A stretch of DNA of 60,004 bases, taken from the NCBI RefSeq assembly GCF_003846175.1, contig NZ_ML123045.1, positions 301,705 to 361,708 of the forward strand. Reading direction: 5' to 3'. Position numbers and translations under genes: made by a program. Source of the DNA: Streptomyces sp. ADI95-17 (lineage in GTDB: Bacteria; Actinomycetota; Actinomycetes; Streptomycetales; Streptomycetaceae). Below, piece by piece: positions 6,886-15,776 of this stretch. The number at the start of each line of letters is the position of its first letter. The first letter of the stretch is position 1. The notes under the pieces are model-generated. The model saw only the letters and a list, made by a program, of their open reading frames with translations, searched no databases and was not told the DNA's origin.

Positions 6886-8301
6886 TCACGCGCGGGCGTG
6901 CGTGCGGGCCTCCGCGAGCCGGTTCAGGTGGTCCTCGTACGCCTTCGCGTAGTGCGCCGCGTGCGCCGGGTCCGGTTCGACGACCGCGGTCGGGGCCGTC
7001 CACGTCGCCGTGTCCAGCTCCACGCCGAAGCGCTCCGCCGCCGCCAGCACCGCGCCGCGTGCTCCGACCTCTCCCTCCACGATCCGGACCGGCCGGCCCA
7101 GCACATCGGCGAACAGCCGCATCCACGCGGGGGAGCGGGTGCCGCCGCCGCACAGGGCGAGGGTGCCGGTGAGGCCCGCGGCCTCCAGGCAGTGCCGGGC
7201 GGCGAAGCCGATGCCCTCGCAGACGGCGCGGATCAGATCGGCGGGGGTCGTCTCCAGGGACACCCCGGTGAACTCGGCGCGCAGCCTCGGCTCGACGAAC
7301 GGGGCGCGTTCGCCGGACGGGGCGAAGTAGGGGAGCACCCGGACCCCGTTCGCGCCCGGCGCGGTGGTGGCGAGCAGCGCGTCGACCTCCGTGTGGCGTA
7401 CGCCGGTGGTGGTCAGGACCCAGTCCAGGGCCGCGGTGCCGACCATCGCGGGCATGGCGCGCAGCCAGTGGCCGGGGCGGTCGGTGGAGATGTGCAGGCC
7501 GGCCGGTTCGCCGTCCAGGTCGAGCCGCTCCGTGGCCACCAGCGCGGCCAGACAGGTGCCGACGATCAGCAGTCCGTCGCCGGGGCGGGTGACGCCCGCG
7601 CCCAGCGCGCAGGCCGGCAGGTCGTAGGGGCCGTTGGAGATCCTTGATCCGGAGGGGAGTTCGGCGGTGGCCACCGGGTCGCTGACCGGGGCGAGGAGCG
7701 GTGCCCGGTGGGCGAGGCCGAGGGCGGCCACCACATCCGGGGCGTACGAGCGGGTCACCGGGTCCAGGAACGGCATCGACGCGTCGGAGACGTCCGTGGC
7801 CCGGACCCCCGTCAGCCGCTGGAACACCATGTCCTTGCAGTACAGGGCGGTCGCCGCGGCGTCGAGCGAGGCCGGTTCGTGCCGGTCGAGCCAGGCCAGC
7901 AGCGGGCCCGGACAGCCGGGGAACATCGCGCTGCCGGTGCGCCGGTAGACGGCCTCGAAGACCCCGGACGCCAGCCAGGAGTCGACCAGTTCATGGGCCC
8001 GGCCGTCCATCCAGGAGATCGCCTTGCGGACCGGCCGGCCCGCCGCGTCGACCAGCCAGACGCCGTCGCCCTGGCCGGTGAGACCGACGAACCCGACTCC
8101 GTCGGAGCCGAGCGCGGCCAGCACCTCGCGGACCGCGCCGTACACCTCGTCCATGTCCTGCTCCACGGACCCGTCGTGGATCGCCAGCCCCACCGGGCGG
8201 GACTCGACGGCCAGCGTGCGGCCGCCCGGGTCGAAGGCGGCGGCCTTCACCACGGACGTGCCGACATCGATGCCGATGTACCTCGTCGTGCTTCCGGTCA
8301 T
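6886..8301 (-). CDS. FGGY-family carbohydrate (polyol-like) kinase
   Basis: The 471-residue FGGY kinase starts with ATG 8301 after GAGAGGAG. The N-terminal phosphate loop is YIGIDVGTSVVKA. VGLTGQGDGVWLVD resembles the corresponding strand of erythritol-kinase-like FGGY members. The C-terminal adenosine-binding motif is ALCGGGTRSPAWMRLFADV. It should phosphorylate the sugar or polyol imported by the transporter encoded in the same operon. It is the last gene, 14 bp after the dehydrogenase. The exact substrate cannot be read; erythritol, xylitol or a ketose are all possible. Confidence 0.85.
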   Translation of the reverse strand: MTGSTTRYIGIDVGTSVVKAAAFDPGGRTLAVESRPVGLAIHDGSVEQDMDEVYGAVREVLAALGSDGVGFVGLTGQGDGVWLVDAAGRPVRKAISWMDGRAHELVDSWLASGVFEAVYRRTGSAMFPGCPGPLLAWLDRHEPASLDAAATALYCKDMVFQRLTGVRATDVSDASMPFLDPVTRSYAPDVVAALGLAHRAPLLAPVSDPVATAELPSGSRISNGPYDLPACALGAGVTRPGDGLLIVGTCLAALVATERLDLDGEPAGLHISTDRPGHWLRAMPAMVGTAALDWVLTTTGVRHTEVDALLATTAPGANGVRVLPYFAPSGERAPFVEPRLRAEFTGVSLETTPADLIRAVCEGIGFAARHCLEAAGLTGTLALCGGGTRSPAWMRLFADVLGRPVRIVEGEVGARGAVLAAAERFGVELDTATWTAPTAVVEPDPAHAAHYAKAYEDHLNRLAEARTHARA

Positions 8302-8315
8302 CGTCACGGCTCCTC

Positions 8316-9362
8316 TCACAGCGCGTGGGCGAGCGGCTCGTCCCGCACGTAGCGCGCCACCTCGGCCGCCGCGATCCGGGCCGCCTTCTGCGCGACGGCC
8401 CGGCTGGCCCCCGCCACGTGCGGGGTCATCAGCAGATGCGGGGTACGGAAGAGCCGCGAAGTGGCCGGCGGCGGCTCCTGCTCGTACGTGTCCAGCGCCG
8501 CGGCCCGCAACTGCCCCGAGTCCAGGGCGTCGCACAGCGCGTCCGTGTCCAGCAGCCCGCCCCGGGCCGCGTTCACCAGCACCGCGCCGCGCGGCAGCGT
8601 CGCCAGCTCGCGGGCGCCGATGAGATGCCGGGACTCCGGGGTGAGCCTGGCGTGCAGGGTGAGGACCCGGGAGCGGGACAGCAGCGCCTCCAGCGACGCG
8701 GCGCGCATGCCGTGGACGTCGCCGCGCACATACGGGTCGTACACCTCGACCTCGGCACCGAACGCGGACAGCACCCGGGCCACCCGGCTGCCCACCGCGC
8801 CGTACCCGATCAGGCCGACCGGGGTGTCCTCCAGCTCCAGGCCGCAGTTCTCGTACGTGTAGTGGGTGGCGTCCCAGCGGCCGTCCGCGGCGAGGGAGCG
8901 GTGGGCCTCGGGGATGCGGCGCAGCACGGAGAGGATCAGCCCGACGGTGAACTCGGCGGTCGCCGCCGCGTTGCGCCCCGGCGCGAAGCACACCCGTACG
9001 CCCCGGGCACGTGCGGCGGCCGCGTTCACATTGACCGGGCCGCCCCGGCAGACCACGATCAGCCGGAGGTCGGGGGCGGCGGCCAGCACCCGCTCGGTGA
9101 ACGGGCCCATCTGGGTCACGCACACCTCGACCCCGTCCAGGGCGGCGATCAGCGCGTCCTCGGCGTCGCTCGCCTCGTCGACCTCGGCGACCTTGCCGAA
9201 GGGTTCCAGGGGCCAGGGCAGGGTGAGTTCGGCGAGCTGCGGTTCCGTGCCGGTCGGGCCGAGCGCCTGGTGCAGGGCCTCGGCGAGCAGCGAGTTGCGG
9301 ACGAAGTGGTCACCGGCGAGCAGAATCCTCGTGGCGGGGCGGACCGTCTGGGGGCGGGTCAT
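8316..9362 (-). CDS. D-2-hydroxyacid dehydrogenase (phosphoglycerate dehydrogenase-like)
   Basis: The 348-residue NAD(P)-dependent dehydrogenase has a Rossmann motif VGLIGYGAVGSRVA and the catalytic Arg-Glu-His set (NAARGG, YEQEP, TPHVAGAS). It has no C-terminal ACT domain, so it is not a regulated SerA. The ATG overlaps the upstream ATPase stop by four bases. Genes of this type recur in bacterial FGGY-kinase loci, where they act on a hydroxy-acid or phosphorylated intermediate. That role is inferred from context. Confidence 0.85.
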   Translation of the reverse strand: MTRPQTVRPATRILLAGDHFVRNSLLAEALHQALGPTGTEPQLAELTLPWPLEPFGKVAEVDEASDAEDALIAALDGVEVCVTQMGPFTERVLAAAPDLRLIVVCRGGPVNVNAAAARARGVRVCFAPGRNAAATAEFTVGLILSVLRRIPEAHRSLAADGRWDATHYTYENCGLELEDTPVGLIGYGAVGSRVARVLSAFGAEVEVYDPYVRGDVHGMRAASLEALLSRSRVLTLHARLTPESRHLIGARELATLPRGAVLVNAARGGLLDTDALCDALDSGQLRAAALDTYEQEPPPATSRLFRTPHLLMTPHVAGASRAVAQKAARIAAAEVARYVRDEPLAHAL

Positions 9363-10435
9363 CGCAGAGCGTCTCCTGTCTGGGCGTCGAAGACATGGAC
9401 GTGCCGGGGATCGGCGGTGATGCGTACGGTGTCGTCCCGGTCGAGCCGTACCTCCGGACCGGTCACGACGACCAGCGGCTCCGCCACCCCGTCGAGCGAG
9501 AGCGTGGCGATGCCGGATTCCAGCAGGGGCTCATGGGCGGCGACCCGGGCCCGTGCACCAGTGTCGTCCAGGCGCACATCCTCCGGGCGGATGCCGAGCA
9601 CCACCGCGCGTCCCGCCGCGATCCGGTGCGGTACGGGAACGCGCACCGAGTCCGAGAGGCGGACCTCGCCCGAGCCGGTGGCCGTGCCCGGCAGCAGATT
9701 GACGGCCGGCTCCCCGACGAAGTCGGCGACGAACAGGTTCGCCGGGGCGTCGTAGATCTCCTCGGGGGTGCCGAGCTGCTGGATCTCGCCGTCCCGCATC
9801 ACCGCGATCCGGTCGGCGAGCGACAGCGCCTCCTCCTGGTCGTGGGTGACCAGGATGGTGGTGTGGCCGCTGTCGCGCTGGATCCGTTTCAGCTCGCGCC
9901 GGGTGGTGTCCCGCTGGCCGGCGTCGAGATGGGAGAGCGGCTCGTCCAGGAGGAGCACGTCGGGCACCCGGATCAGCGCGCGGGCCAGCGCGACCCGCTG
10001 CTTCTGGCCGCTGGAGAGCCCGGCCGGGCGGGCGTCCAGGAGGTCGGTGATCCCGAGCCGTTCGGCCATTGCGGCGACCCGGCGGCGGATCTCGGCCCGG
10101 CCGCACCCGCCCCGGGCGGCCAGCCCGAAACCGAGGTTCTCCGCGACCGTCAGCGGCGGGTACAGCGCGTAGTTCTCGAACGCCACCCCGATGTTGCGCT
10201 GCCGGGCCGGGAGCGGCACCACCGACGAGCCGCCGATGAGGATGTCGCCGCCGGTGACCGTCTCCAGGCCGGCGATCATCCGCAGGGTGGTGGACTTGCC
10301 GCAGCCGGACGGGCCGAGCAGCCCCAGCAGCTCGCCGGAGCGCAGCTCGACGTCGATGGACCGGACGGCCTCGACGGCCGCCCGGCCCCGCCCGGTGTAG
10401 GTCTTGCGCAGCGCGCGCAGGGCCAGTTCAGTCAT
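9359..10435 (-). CDS. Sugar ABC transporter ATP-binding protein (second of two)
   Basis: The 358-residue MalK/UgpC-type ATPase has Walker A GPSGCGKSTT, signature LSSGQKQRVALAR, Walker B VLLLDEPLSHLD and switch His in ILVTHDQEE. The C-terminal TOBE/MalK-like regulatory region runs from about residue 240. It is separated from the other operon ATPase by the DeoR gene, and the two are diverged rather than recent copies. A heteromeric ATPase pair would resemble the two-ATPase glycerol ABC system GlpST of rhizobia. That comparison is an inference. Confidence 0.88.
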   Translation of the reverse strand: MTELALRALRKTYTGRGRAAVEAVRSIDVELRSGELLGLLGPSGCGKSTTLRMIAGLETVTGGDILIGGSSVVPLPARQRNIGVAFENYALYPPLTVAENLGFGLAARGGCGRAEIRRRVAAMAERLGITDLLDARPAGLSSGQKQRVALARALIRVPDVLLLDEPLSHLDAGQRDTTRRELKRIQRDSGHTTILVTHDQEEALSLADRIAVMRDGEIQQLGTPEEIYDAPANLFVADFVGEPAVNLLPGTATGSGEVRLSDSVRVPVPHRIAAGRAVVLGIRPEDVRLDDTGARARVAAHEPLLESGIATLSLDGVAEPLVVVTGPEVRLDRDDTVRITADPRHVHVFDAQTGDALR

Positions 10436-10455
10436 CCGTCACCGCCGTCTCACCG

Positions 10456-11274
10456 TCACCCGTCATCGCCGTCCCCCGCTCCGGAGTCCCGTCCGGTGGA
10501 GCAGACCTCGTAGGGCACCTTGTGCTCGTCGAGCTCGCGCAGCGCCTGCGGGGACGCCCCGTCGTCGACCAGCAGCAGATCGAAGCGGGAGAGCGGAGCC
10601 AGCCGGTGCAGGGCGACCCGGCCCAGCTTCGAGTGGTCCAGCAGCAGCACATTGCGGCTCGCCGAGTCGAGCATCGCCCGCTTCACGGCGATGATGTGCT
10701 GCTCCTGGTGGTAGGCGAAGCCGCCGGACGCGGCGGAGGTGGAGGTGAAGCAGATGTCGACCTGGAGCGACTGCACCGCCTCCACGCAGGAGACACCGAG
10801 GAACGAGGAGTGCAGCGGGTCGAAGTCCCCGCCGAGGCCCATCAGATGGATCCCGCGCTCCTGCGACAGCAGGTTGATCGCCTCCAGGAAGTTGGTGACG
10901 ACGGTCAGCGGGGTGATGGAGCGCAGCCGGCGCGCTATCTCCAGCGTGGACGTCGAGTCGTCGAGCATCACCGCCATGCCCGGCTCTATGAGCTTCAGGG
11001 CCCGTTCGGCGACGGCGGCCTTCTCGGCCCGCATCGTCTTCAGCCGGTAGGAGACGTTCGACTCGAAGACGCCGGACGGCTGGGCGGTGACGCCGCCGCG
11101 GAACTTGCGGACGATGCCCTGCCGTTCCAGCTCGTCCAGATCGCGGTGGATGGTCATCAGGCTGACGTCGAAGCGCTCCGCCAGCTCTGCGGCGCTCACC
11201 TCGCCCTGCGCGAGGACGTACTCGGCTATGGATGCCTGGCGCGGGGCGGGGCCCCGCTGCGGAACGTTGCTCAC
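10456..11274 (-). CDS. DeoR-family transcriptional regulator
   Basis: The 272-residue protein has an N-terminal helix-turn-helix (about residues 15-65; EVSAAELAERFDVSLMTIHR) followed by a DeoRC sensor domain with MLDDSTSTLE and LLDHSKLGR, the region that binds phosphorylated sugars. The GTG start at 11274 overlaps the ATPase-1 stop (GTGA), so it is made as part of the transport operon and probably autoregulates it. The effector should be the product of one of the kinases. The operator is most likely in the 15619-15776 divergent region. Confidence 0.9.
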   Translation of the reverse strand: MSNVPQRGPAPRQASIAEYVLAQGEVSAAELAERFDVSLMTIHRDLDELERQGIVRKFRGGVTAQPSGVFESNVSYRLKTMRAEKAAVAERALKLIEPGMAVMLDDSTSTLEIARRLRSITPLTVVTNFLEAINLLSQERGIHLMGLGGDFDPLHSSFLGVSCVEAVQSLQVDICFTSTSAASGGFAYHQEQHIIAVKRAMLDSASRNVLLLDHSKLGRVALHRLAPLSRFDLLLVDDGASPQALRELDEHKVPYEVCSTGRDSGAGDGDDG

Positions 11275-12392
11275 GTGCTGATCCTTCGTCCTGGACGTGC
11301 CGGCCGGTCGGCCTCGAACAGCAGCAGACTCTCAGGCGGTACCGAGAGCCGGACCGGACGGTCGGGACTCAGGCCGGCCGCCTCGGCGCGCGGGACGACG
11401 AGGGACAGCCGCTGCCCGCCGATCCGTACGGTCACCTCGGTGGCCCGGCCGAGCAGCTCGGTGACATGGACGGCGCCGGTCAGCTCCAGGTCCGGGCGCC
11501 CGCCGCCGCCCGCCGCCGGGCCCCGGAAGCCGATGTCCCGGGGCCGTACGCCCAGTTGGACGGCGGTGCCAGGCGGTGCGGGCACCGCCAGCGGCAGCTC
11601 GTACGCCCCGTCCGGCGACCGGAAGTGCCCCTCGGGCGTCACCGTGCCGGGCAGCAGATTGATCCGCGGCCGGCCGAAGGACCGGGCGACGAAGGTGTCG
11701 TACGGGCGGTGCCACAGCTCCTCGCGGGTGCCGGTCTGCACCATCCGGCCGTCCCTGATCACCCCGATCCGGTCGCCGAGCGCCAGCGCCTCCACCGAGT
11801 CGTGGGTGACGTACAGCGTGGTGGTGCGCCGCACCGCACCGATCGCCCGCAGCTCCGCGCGCATCGCCTGCCGCAGCTTCGCGTCCAGGTGCGACAGCGG
11901 CTCGTCGAGCAGGAACGCCCTGGCCGGCCGCACCAGCACCCGGCCGAGCGCCACCCGCTGCCGCTGGCCGTTGGAGAGCCGGCCCACCTGACGGTCCAGC
12001 AGAGCGCCGATGCCCAGGAGCTCGGCGATCTCCCCGATCCGCTCGCGCGCCTCGTTCGCGGGGAGGCGATGGCGCGGCGAGCGGAGCGGGGAGGCGAGGT
12101 TGTCGTACGCGGTGCGGTGCGGGTAGAGCGCGTACGACTCGAAGCACATGGCCACGCCCCGGTCGTAGGGCTCCACGCCCGCCATGTCCGCCCCGCCCAG
12201 CTCGACCGTCCCGGCCTGCGGCTGCTCCAGGCCCGCGATCGTCTTGAGCGTGGTCGTCTTCCCGGCGCCGGACGGGCCGAGCAGACAGAAGAACTCGCCC
12301 TCGGCCACCTCCAGGTCCAGGCCGTCGAGCGCGGTCTGCTTCCCGTACCGCTTGCCGACCCCGCGCAGCGCGATCGCCGCCGGGCCGGTCAT
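11271..12392 (-). CDS. Sugar ABC transporter ATP-binding protein (first of two)
   Basis: The 373-residue MalK-type ATPase has Walker A GPSGAGKTTT, signature LSNGQRQRVALGR, Walker B FLLDEPLSHLD, the switch His in LYVTHDSVEA, and a C-terminal TOBE-like domain. ATG 12392 overlaps the permease stop (ATGA). The frame stays open upstream inside the permease gene but lacks homology there. With the second ATPase it would energize the two permeases, either as a heterodimer or as alternatives. Confidence 0.88.
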   Translation of the reverse strand: MTGPAAIALRGVGKRYGKQTALDGLDLEVAEGEFFCLLGPSGAGKTTTLKTIAGLEQPQAGTVELGGADMAGVEPYDRGVAMCFESYALYPHRTAYDNLASPLRSPRHRLPANEARERIGEIAELLGIGALLDRQVGRLSNGQRQRVALGRVLVRPARAFLLDEPLSHLDAKLRQAMRAELRAIGAVRRTTTLYVTHDSVEALALGDRIGVIRDGRMVQTGTREELWHRPYDTFVARSFGRPRINLLPGTVTPEGHFRSPDGAYELPLAVPAPPGTAVQLGVRPRDIGFRGPAAGGGGRPDLELTGAVHVTELLGRATEVTVRIGGQRLSLVVPRAEAAGLSPDRPVRLSVPPESLLLFEADRPARPGRRIST

Positions 12393-13219
12393 GACTTCAC
12401 CGCCCCGAACGACAGCCCGCGCACCAGATACCGCTGGATGGTGAGCGCCAGCAGCAGCGGCGGGACCACCGAGACCAGCGCCGCGGCGGCCGTCAGGTTG
12501 TACTTGGGCCGGTCGCCGCCAAGGAAGGACAACGCCCCGACCGTCACCGTCTGCGCGTTCGACGAGGTGAGGATCAGCGGGAAGACGAAGTTGTTCCACG
12601 CGAAGATGAACGCCAGCAGCGAGACGGCCGCGATCCCCGGCTTCACCAGCGGCAGCGCGACCCTGAAGAACGCCTGCTTGCGGGTGTAGCCGTCCAGCAG
12701 CGCCGCCTGCTCCAGCTCGGGGGAGAGATCGGAGAAGTACGACCGCATGATCCAGACGATCAGCGGGAGCGTCACCAGTTGCAGCACCCACACCATGCCG
12801 ACGTAGGTGTCGAAGAGCCCGAGCTGCTGGTAGAGCACGAACAGCGGGATGATCACGGTGAGTTCGGGCGCGAAGCGGAACGAGAGCAGGGTGAACATCA
12901 GGTTCTCCGAGCCGCGGAACCGCCACCGCGCGGCGGCGTACGCGGCGGGCAGCCCGATCACCAGCGACAGCGCGACCGCGCCCAGCGACACGACGAGGCT
13001 GTTCACGAAGAACCGGAGGAACGGCACCCCCTGGTCGCCCCCGGCACCCAGCACCGTGCGGTACGAGTCGAGGGTCGGGGTGAACGAGAAGTACGTGCTG
13101 AACAGCTCGTTCGTCGGCTTCAGCGACAGGACCACCATCCAGGCGACGGGGAACAGCGCGAAGACGAAGTAGCCGATCAGCGCCAGATCGGCGGCGACGG
13201 AGAGCACTCTGCGCCTCAT
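12389..13219 (-). CDS. Sugar ABC transporter permease, MalG type
   Basis: The 276-residue integral membrane protein has about six transmembrane helices and the EAA loop in LSPELEQAALLDGYTRKQAF, where the permease contacts an ATPase. The N terminus (MRRRVLSVAADLALIGYFVF) and the conserved P-x-x-W-M-x-x-x-S-x-K-P are typical of the MalG/UgpE group. The start at 13219 overlaps the stop of the partner permease (ATGA). Confidence 0.9.
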   Translation of the reverse strand: MRRRVLSVAADLALIGYFVFALFPVAWMVVLSLKPTNELFSTYFSFTPTLDSYRTVLGAGGDQGVPFLRFFVNSLVVSLGAVALSLVIGLPAAYAAARWRFRGSENLMFTLLSFRFAPELTVIIPLFVLYQQLGLFDTYVGMVWVLQLVTLPLIVWIMRSYFSDLSPELEQAALLDGYTRKQAFFRVALPLVKPGIAAVSLLAFIFAWNNFVFPLILTSSNAQTVTVGALSFLGGDRPKYNLTAAAALVSVVPPLLLALTIQRYLVRGLSFGAVKS

Positions 13220-14187
13220 CCCGGCACCTCCGCCGCCCGGTTCTGGATCCGGCCCAGATAGCGCACCAGCACCATCGTGACCAGGTAGACCACGGCCCAG
13301 AGCACGATCATGTAGCTGATCCCGAACGAGTAGCGCTGGAAGCGGATCGCCTCCAGATAGGCCCGGATCTGGAGCACCATCGTCGAGTCGCCGGGCCCGC
13401 CCTCGGTCAGCGCGTAGATGATGTCGAAGACCTTCAGCGAGTCCATGAACCGGAAGATCACGGCGACCAGCACGTACGGCCAGAGCATCGGCAGGGTGAG
13501 GCGCCGGAAGGTGAACCACCAGCCCGCCCCGTCGACCGCCGCCGCCTCGAACGGCGAGGCGGGCAGCGAGCGCAGACCGGCCAGCGCGAGGATCGCGACG
13601 AACGGGGTGTAGACCCACACGTCCACCGTGATCGAGGAGAGCAGCGCGCCCGTCGGGGTGTCCGTCCACTGCACACCGCCGAGGCCGAACGGCTCCAGGA
13701 GATGGTTGACGACCCCGACCGACGGCTGGAGCATCAGCTTCCACATGATCGCGGCGATCACCGGCGCGATCATCAGCGGCAGGATCAGGATCTTCTCCAG
13801 CACCCGCCCGACCCGGCTCGACCGGTGCAGCAGCAGCGCCACGGACACCCCGAGCACCGTCTCGACGGCCGCCGCGCCGACCGCGTACGCCACCGTCACC
13901 CGCGCCGAGTCCCAGAACGCCGGCCGAGTGAGGATTTGCCGGTAGTTCTCGATGCCCACCAGGTCGGGCTGCGGCCTGCTCGCCGCGAAGTCGAACAGCG
14001 TGTAGTAGAGGCCGAGCCCGAACGGGTAGAGGATCCCGCCGGTCAGCAGCAGCGCGGGCACGATCAGCAGATACGGCCGCAGCGAGCGGCGCCACGCCGG
14101 CACCGCCCGTACCGCCGGCTTCCCGGGCCCCGGGCCGGGGGCCGCCCCGTGGCCGGTCTCCGGCACGGTGGCCGCGCGTCCCGGCAC
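13216..14187 (-). CDS. Sugar ABC transporter permease, MalF type
   Basis: The 323-residue membrane protein has a Pro/Gly-rich cytoplasmic N-terminal tail (about 30 residues), then six predicted helices beginning LRPYLLIVPALLL, and an EAA loop in LPASPFEAAAVDGAGWWF. It starts with GTG only three bases after the binding-protein stop, so it is coupled to it. It pairs with the MalG-type permease to form the channel. Confidence 0.9.
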   Translation of the reverse strand: MPGRAATVPETGHGAAPGPGPGKPAVRAVPAWRRSLRPYLLIVPALLLTGGILYPFGLGLYYTLFDFAASRPQPDLVGIENYRQILTRPAFWDSARVTVAYAVGAAAVETVLGVSVALLLHRSSRVGRVLEKILILPLMIAPVIAAIMWKLMLQPSVGVVNHLLEPFGLGGVQWTDTPTGALLSSITVDVWVYTPFVAILALAGLRSLPASPFEAAAVDGAGWWFTFRRLTLPMLWPYVLVAVIFRFMDSLKVFDIIYALTEGGPGDSTMVLQIRAYLEAIRFQRYSFGISYMIVLWAVVYLVTMVLVRYLGRIQNRAAEVPG

Positions 14188-14190
14188 CGG

Positions 14191-15618
14191 TCAGCCGACC
14201 TTCGACGCCAGATCGCCGGCCAGGCCGTTCAGCACCGACGAGGCGTTCTTCCCGCCGTAGATCTCCTGGAGCGCGGCGGCCCAGCTGGTCGTCGCGTCGA
14301 AGAACTGCTCCTGCGGGGTGAACTGGATCCTGGTCTCGTCGACGACCGTCTCGAAGGTCTCGATGAACCCGGGGATCGCCCGCATCTTGTCCTTGTACGC
14401 GGCGTCCTGGCTCACCGACTTGCGTACCGGGTCGATGTGGTTGTGCTCGATCGCGCCCTTGCGCAGATGCTCCTTGCCGGTCGCCCACTGGAGGAACAGC
14501 CAGGCGGCGGACTTGTTGCGGCTGCGGGCGTTCATGCCGAGCGACCAGATCCACATGTTCGTGGCGAGCGAGCCGCCGGGGCCCTTCGGACCGGGGTGGA
14601 AGGCGATCTTCCCGGAGGCGGGCGAGGCCCCCTTCACCGCCTGGAAGTACGCGGCGGTGTCCGCGTCGAAGAGCATCCCCGCCTTCTTCGCCCCGAGGTC
14701 GCCGGAGCACTGGTACCAGGTGTACGAGGTCCAGGACGGCGGCCCGCCCTTCCTGACCATCTCCGCCCAGTCCCGGGTGAACGCGACCGCCTCCGGGGAG
14801 TTCATCGCGGGCTTCACCTTCCCGCCCTCGACGGTGAAGTCCTTCAGGCCGTTGCGGGCGTACATCGTCATGAAGCCGGGATGGATCGTCGCCCAGCTGC
14901 GCGAGCCGCGCACCGCGACCCCGTACATCCGGTCGAAGCCCGCCCCCGGCGCCCGGCGGGTGATCGCCCCGGCGATCTCGCGCAGCTCGTCGAAGGTCTC
15001 GGCGGGCTTCAGGCCGAGCTTCTCGAACACCTCGGTGTTGTACGCGACGACATTGGTCTCCCAGCCCCACGGCAGCGCGTACTGCCCGCCCTGCCCGAGC
15101 GGCGCGCCCGCCTCCAGCGACCACTGGTCGGCCGCCAGCAGGTTGGGGAAGAAGTCCTCCCGGTCCCAGTCGTCCCCGGTGGCCGAGGCGTTGCGCATCC
15201 AGGGGCCGAGATCCTCCAGCCAGCCCGGCGGCCCGTACTGCCACACCATGTACGCGCCGAGCATGAACACGTCGTAGGAGGCGCGCCCGCTGGACAGGTC
15301 GACGGTGAGCTTGTCGAAGTAGTTGTCCTCCGGGAAGACGTCGTACTCGACCTTGATCCCGGTCTTCTCGGTGAACGCCTTCAGGTCGGCGATCAGCGCA
15401 TCGGTGTACGGATGCTTGTTGAGCAGCGCCTTGACGGTCCGGCCCTCGGCCCGCTTCCAGTCGAACGGGCCGGTGACGTCGTCGGCCGCGGAGCCGCCGC
15501 CCTTCGGACCGCCACCGCCGAAGCCCGTGCCGCAGGCGGTCAGCAACGGGGCGGCGGACGCGGCAGCGGCCGCACCGAGGGCGAGGAACCGTCGCCGGTC
15601 GTGCGCGTGCATGTCCAT
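14191..15618 (-). CDS. Extracellular solute-binding lipoprotein (sugar/polyol ABC transporter)
   Basis: The 475-residue family-1 solute-binding protein has an RRR-containing n-region and a lipobox LLTACG (cysteine about residue 29), suggesting a Tat- or Sec-exported lipoprotein. ATG 15618 follows GGAGG at six bases. It is the first gene of the eight-gene operon and captures the substrate for the two permeases. The length and the tryptophan-rich middle (WTSYTWYQCSGD) suit the family but do not define the ligand. Confidence 0.9.
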   Translation of the reverse strand: MDMHAHDRRRFLALGAAAAASAAPLLTACGTGFGGGGPKGGGSAADDVTGPFDWKRAEGRTVKALLNKHPYTDALIADLKAFTEKTGIKVEYDVFPEDNYFDKLTVDLSSGRASYDVFMLGAYMVWQYGPPGWLEDLGPWMRNASATGDDWDREDFFPNLLAADQWSLEAGAPLGQGGQYALPWGWETNVVAYNTEVFEKLGLKPAETFDELREIAGAITRRAPGAGFDRMYGVAVRGSRSWATIHPGFMTMYARNGLKDFTVEGGKVKPAMNSPEAVAFTRDWAEMVRKGGPPSWTSYTWYQCSGDLGAKKAGMLFDADTAAYFQAVKGASPASGKIAFHPGPKGPGGSLATNMWIWSLGMNARSRNKSAAWLFLQWATGKEHLRKGAIEHNHIDPVRKSVSQDAAYKDKMRAIPGFIETFETVVDETRIQFTPQEQFFDATTSWAAALQEIYGGKNASSVLNGLAGDLASKVG

Positions 15619-15776
15619 CCGTGACCTCCACGGTCCGGCCGGAGATGGGTGGGGGGTGCCCGTTCACACGTTGAATCGACTGGTTAACAGAGCTTGGAAC
15701 AACGCAAGTTGGCCGTCAATCCCTCGCGCAACGGAAATTCTCGGTGCAGAGTGAGAACTTCACAGAGGGGACCGAT
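15619..15776. promoter_or_regulatory. Divergent promoter region of the sugar/polyol locus
   Basis: These 158 bp separate the eight-gene operon (minus) from the second kinase (plus). The segment at about 15665-15720 is A/T-richer than the rest and contains a short inverted repeat CAAC (15700-15703) - GTTG (15708-15711), which could be part of a DeoR operator. CAGAGGGG at 15763-15770 is the ribosome-binding site of the kinase. No full operator consensus is clear. Confidence 0.45.

Noticed and set aside
13702..15624. A 640-codon plus-strand frame opposite the permease and binding-protein genes
   Set aside because: It is antisense to clearly recognizable ABC transporter genes and has no domain or ribosome-binding site.
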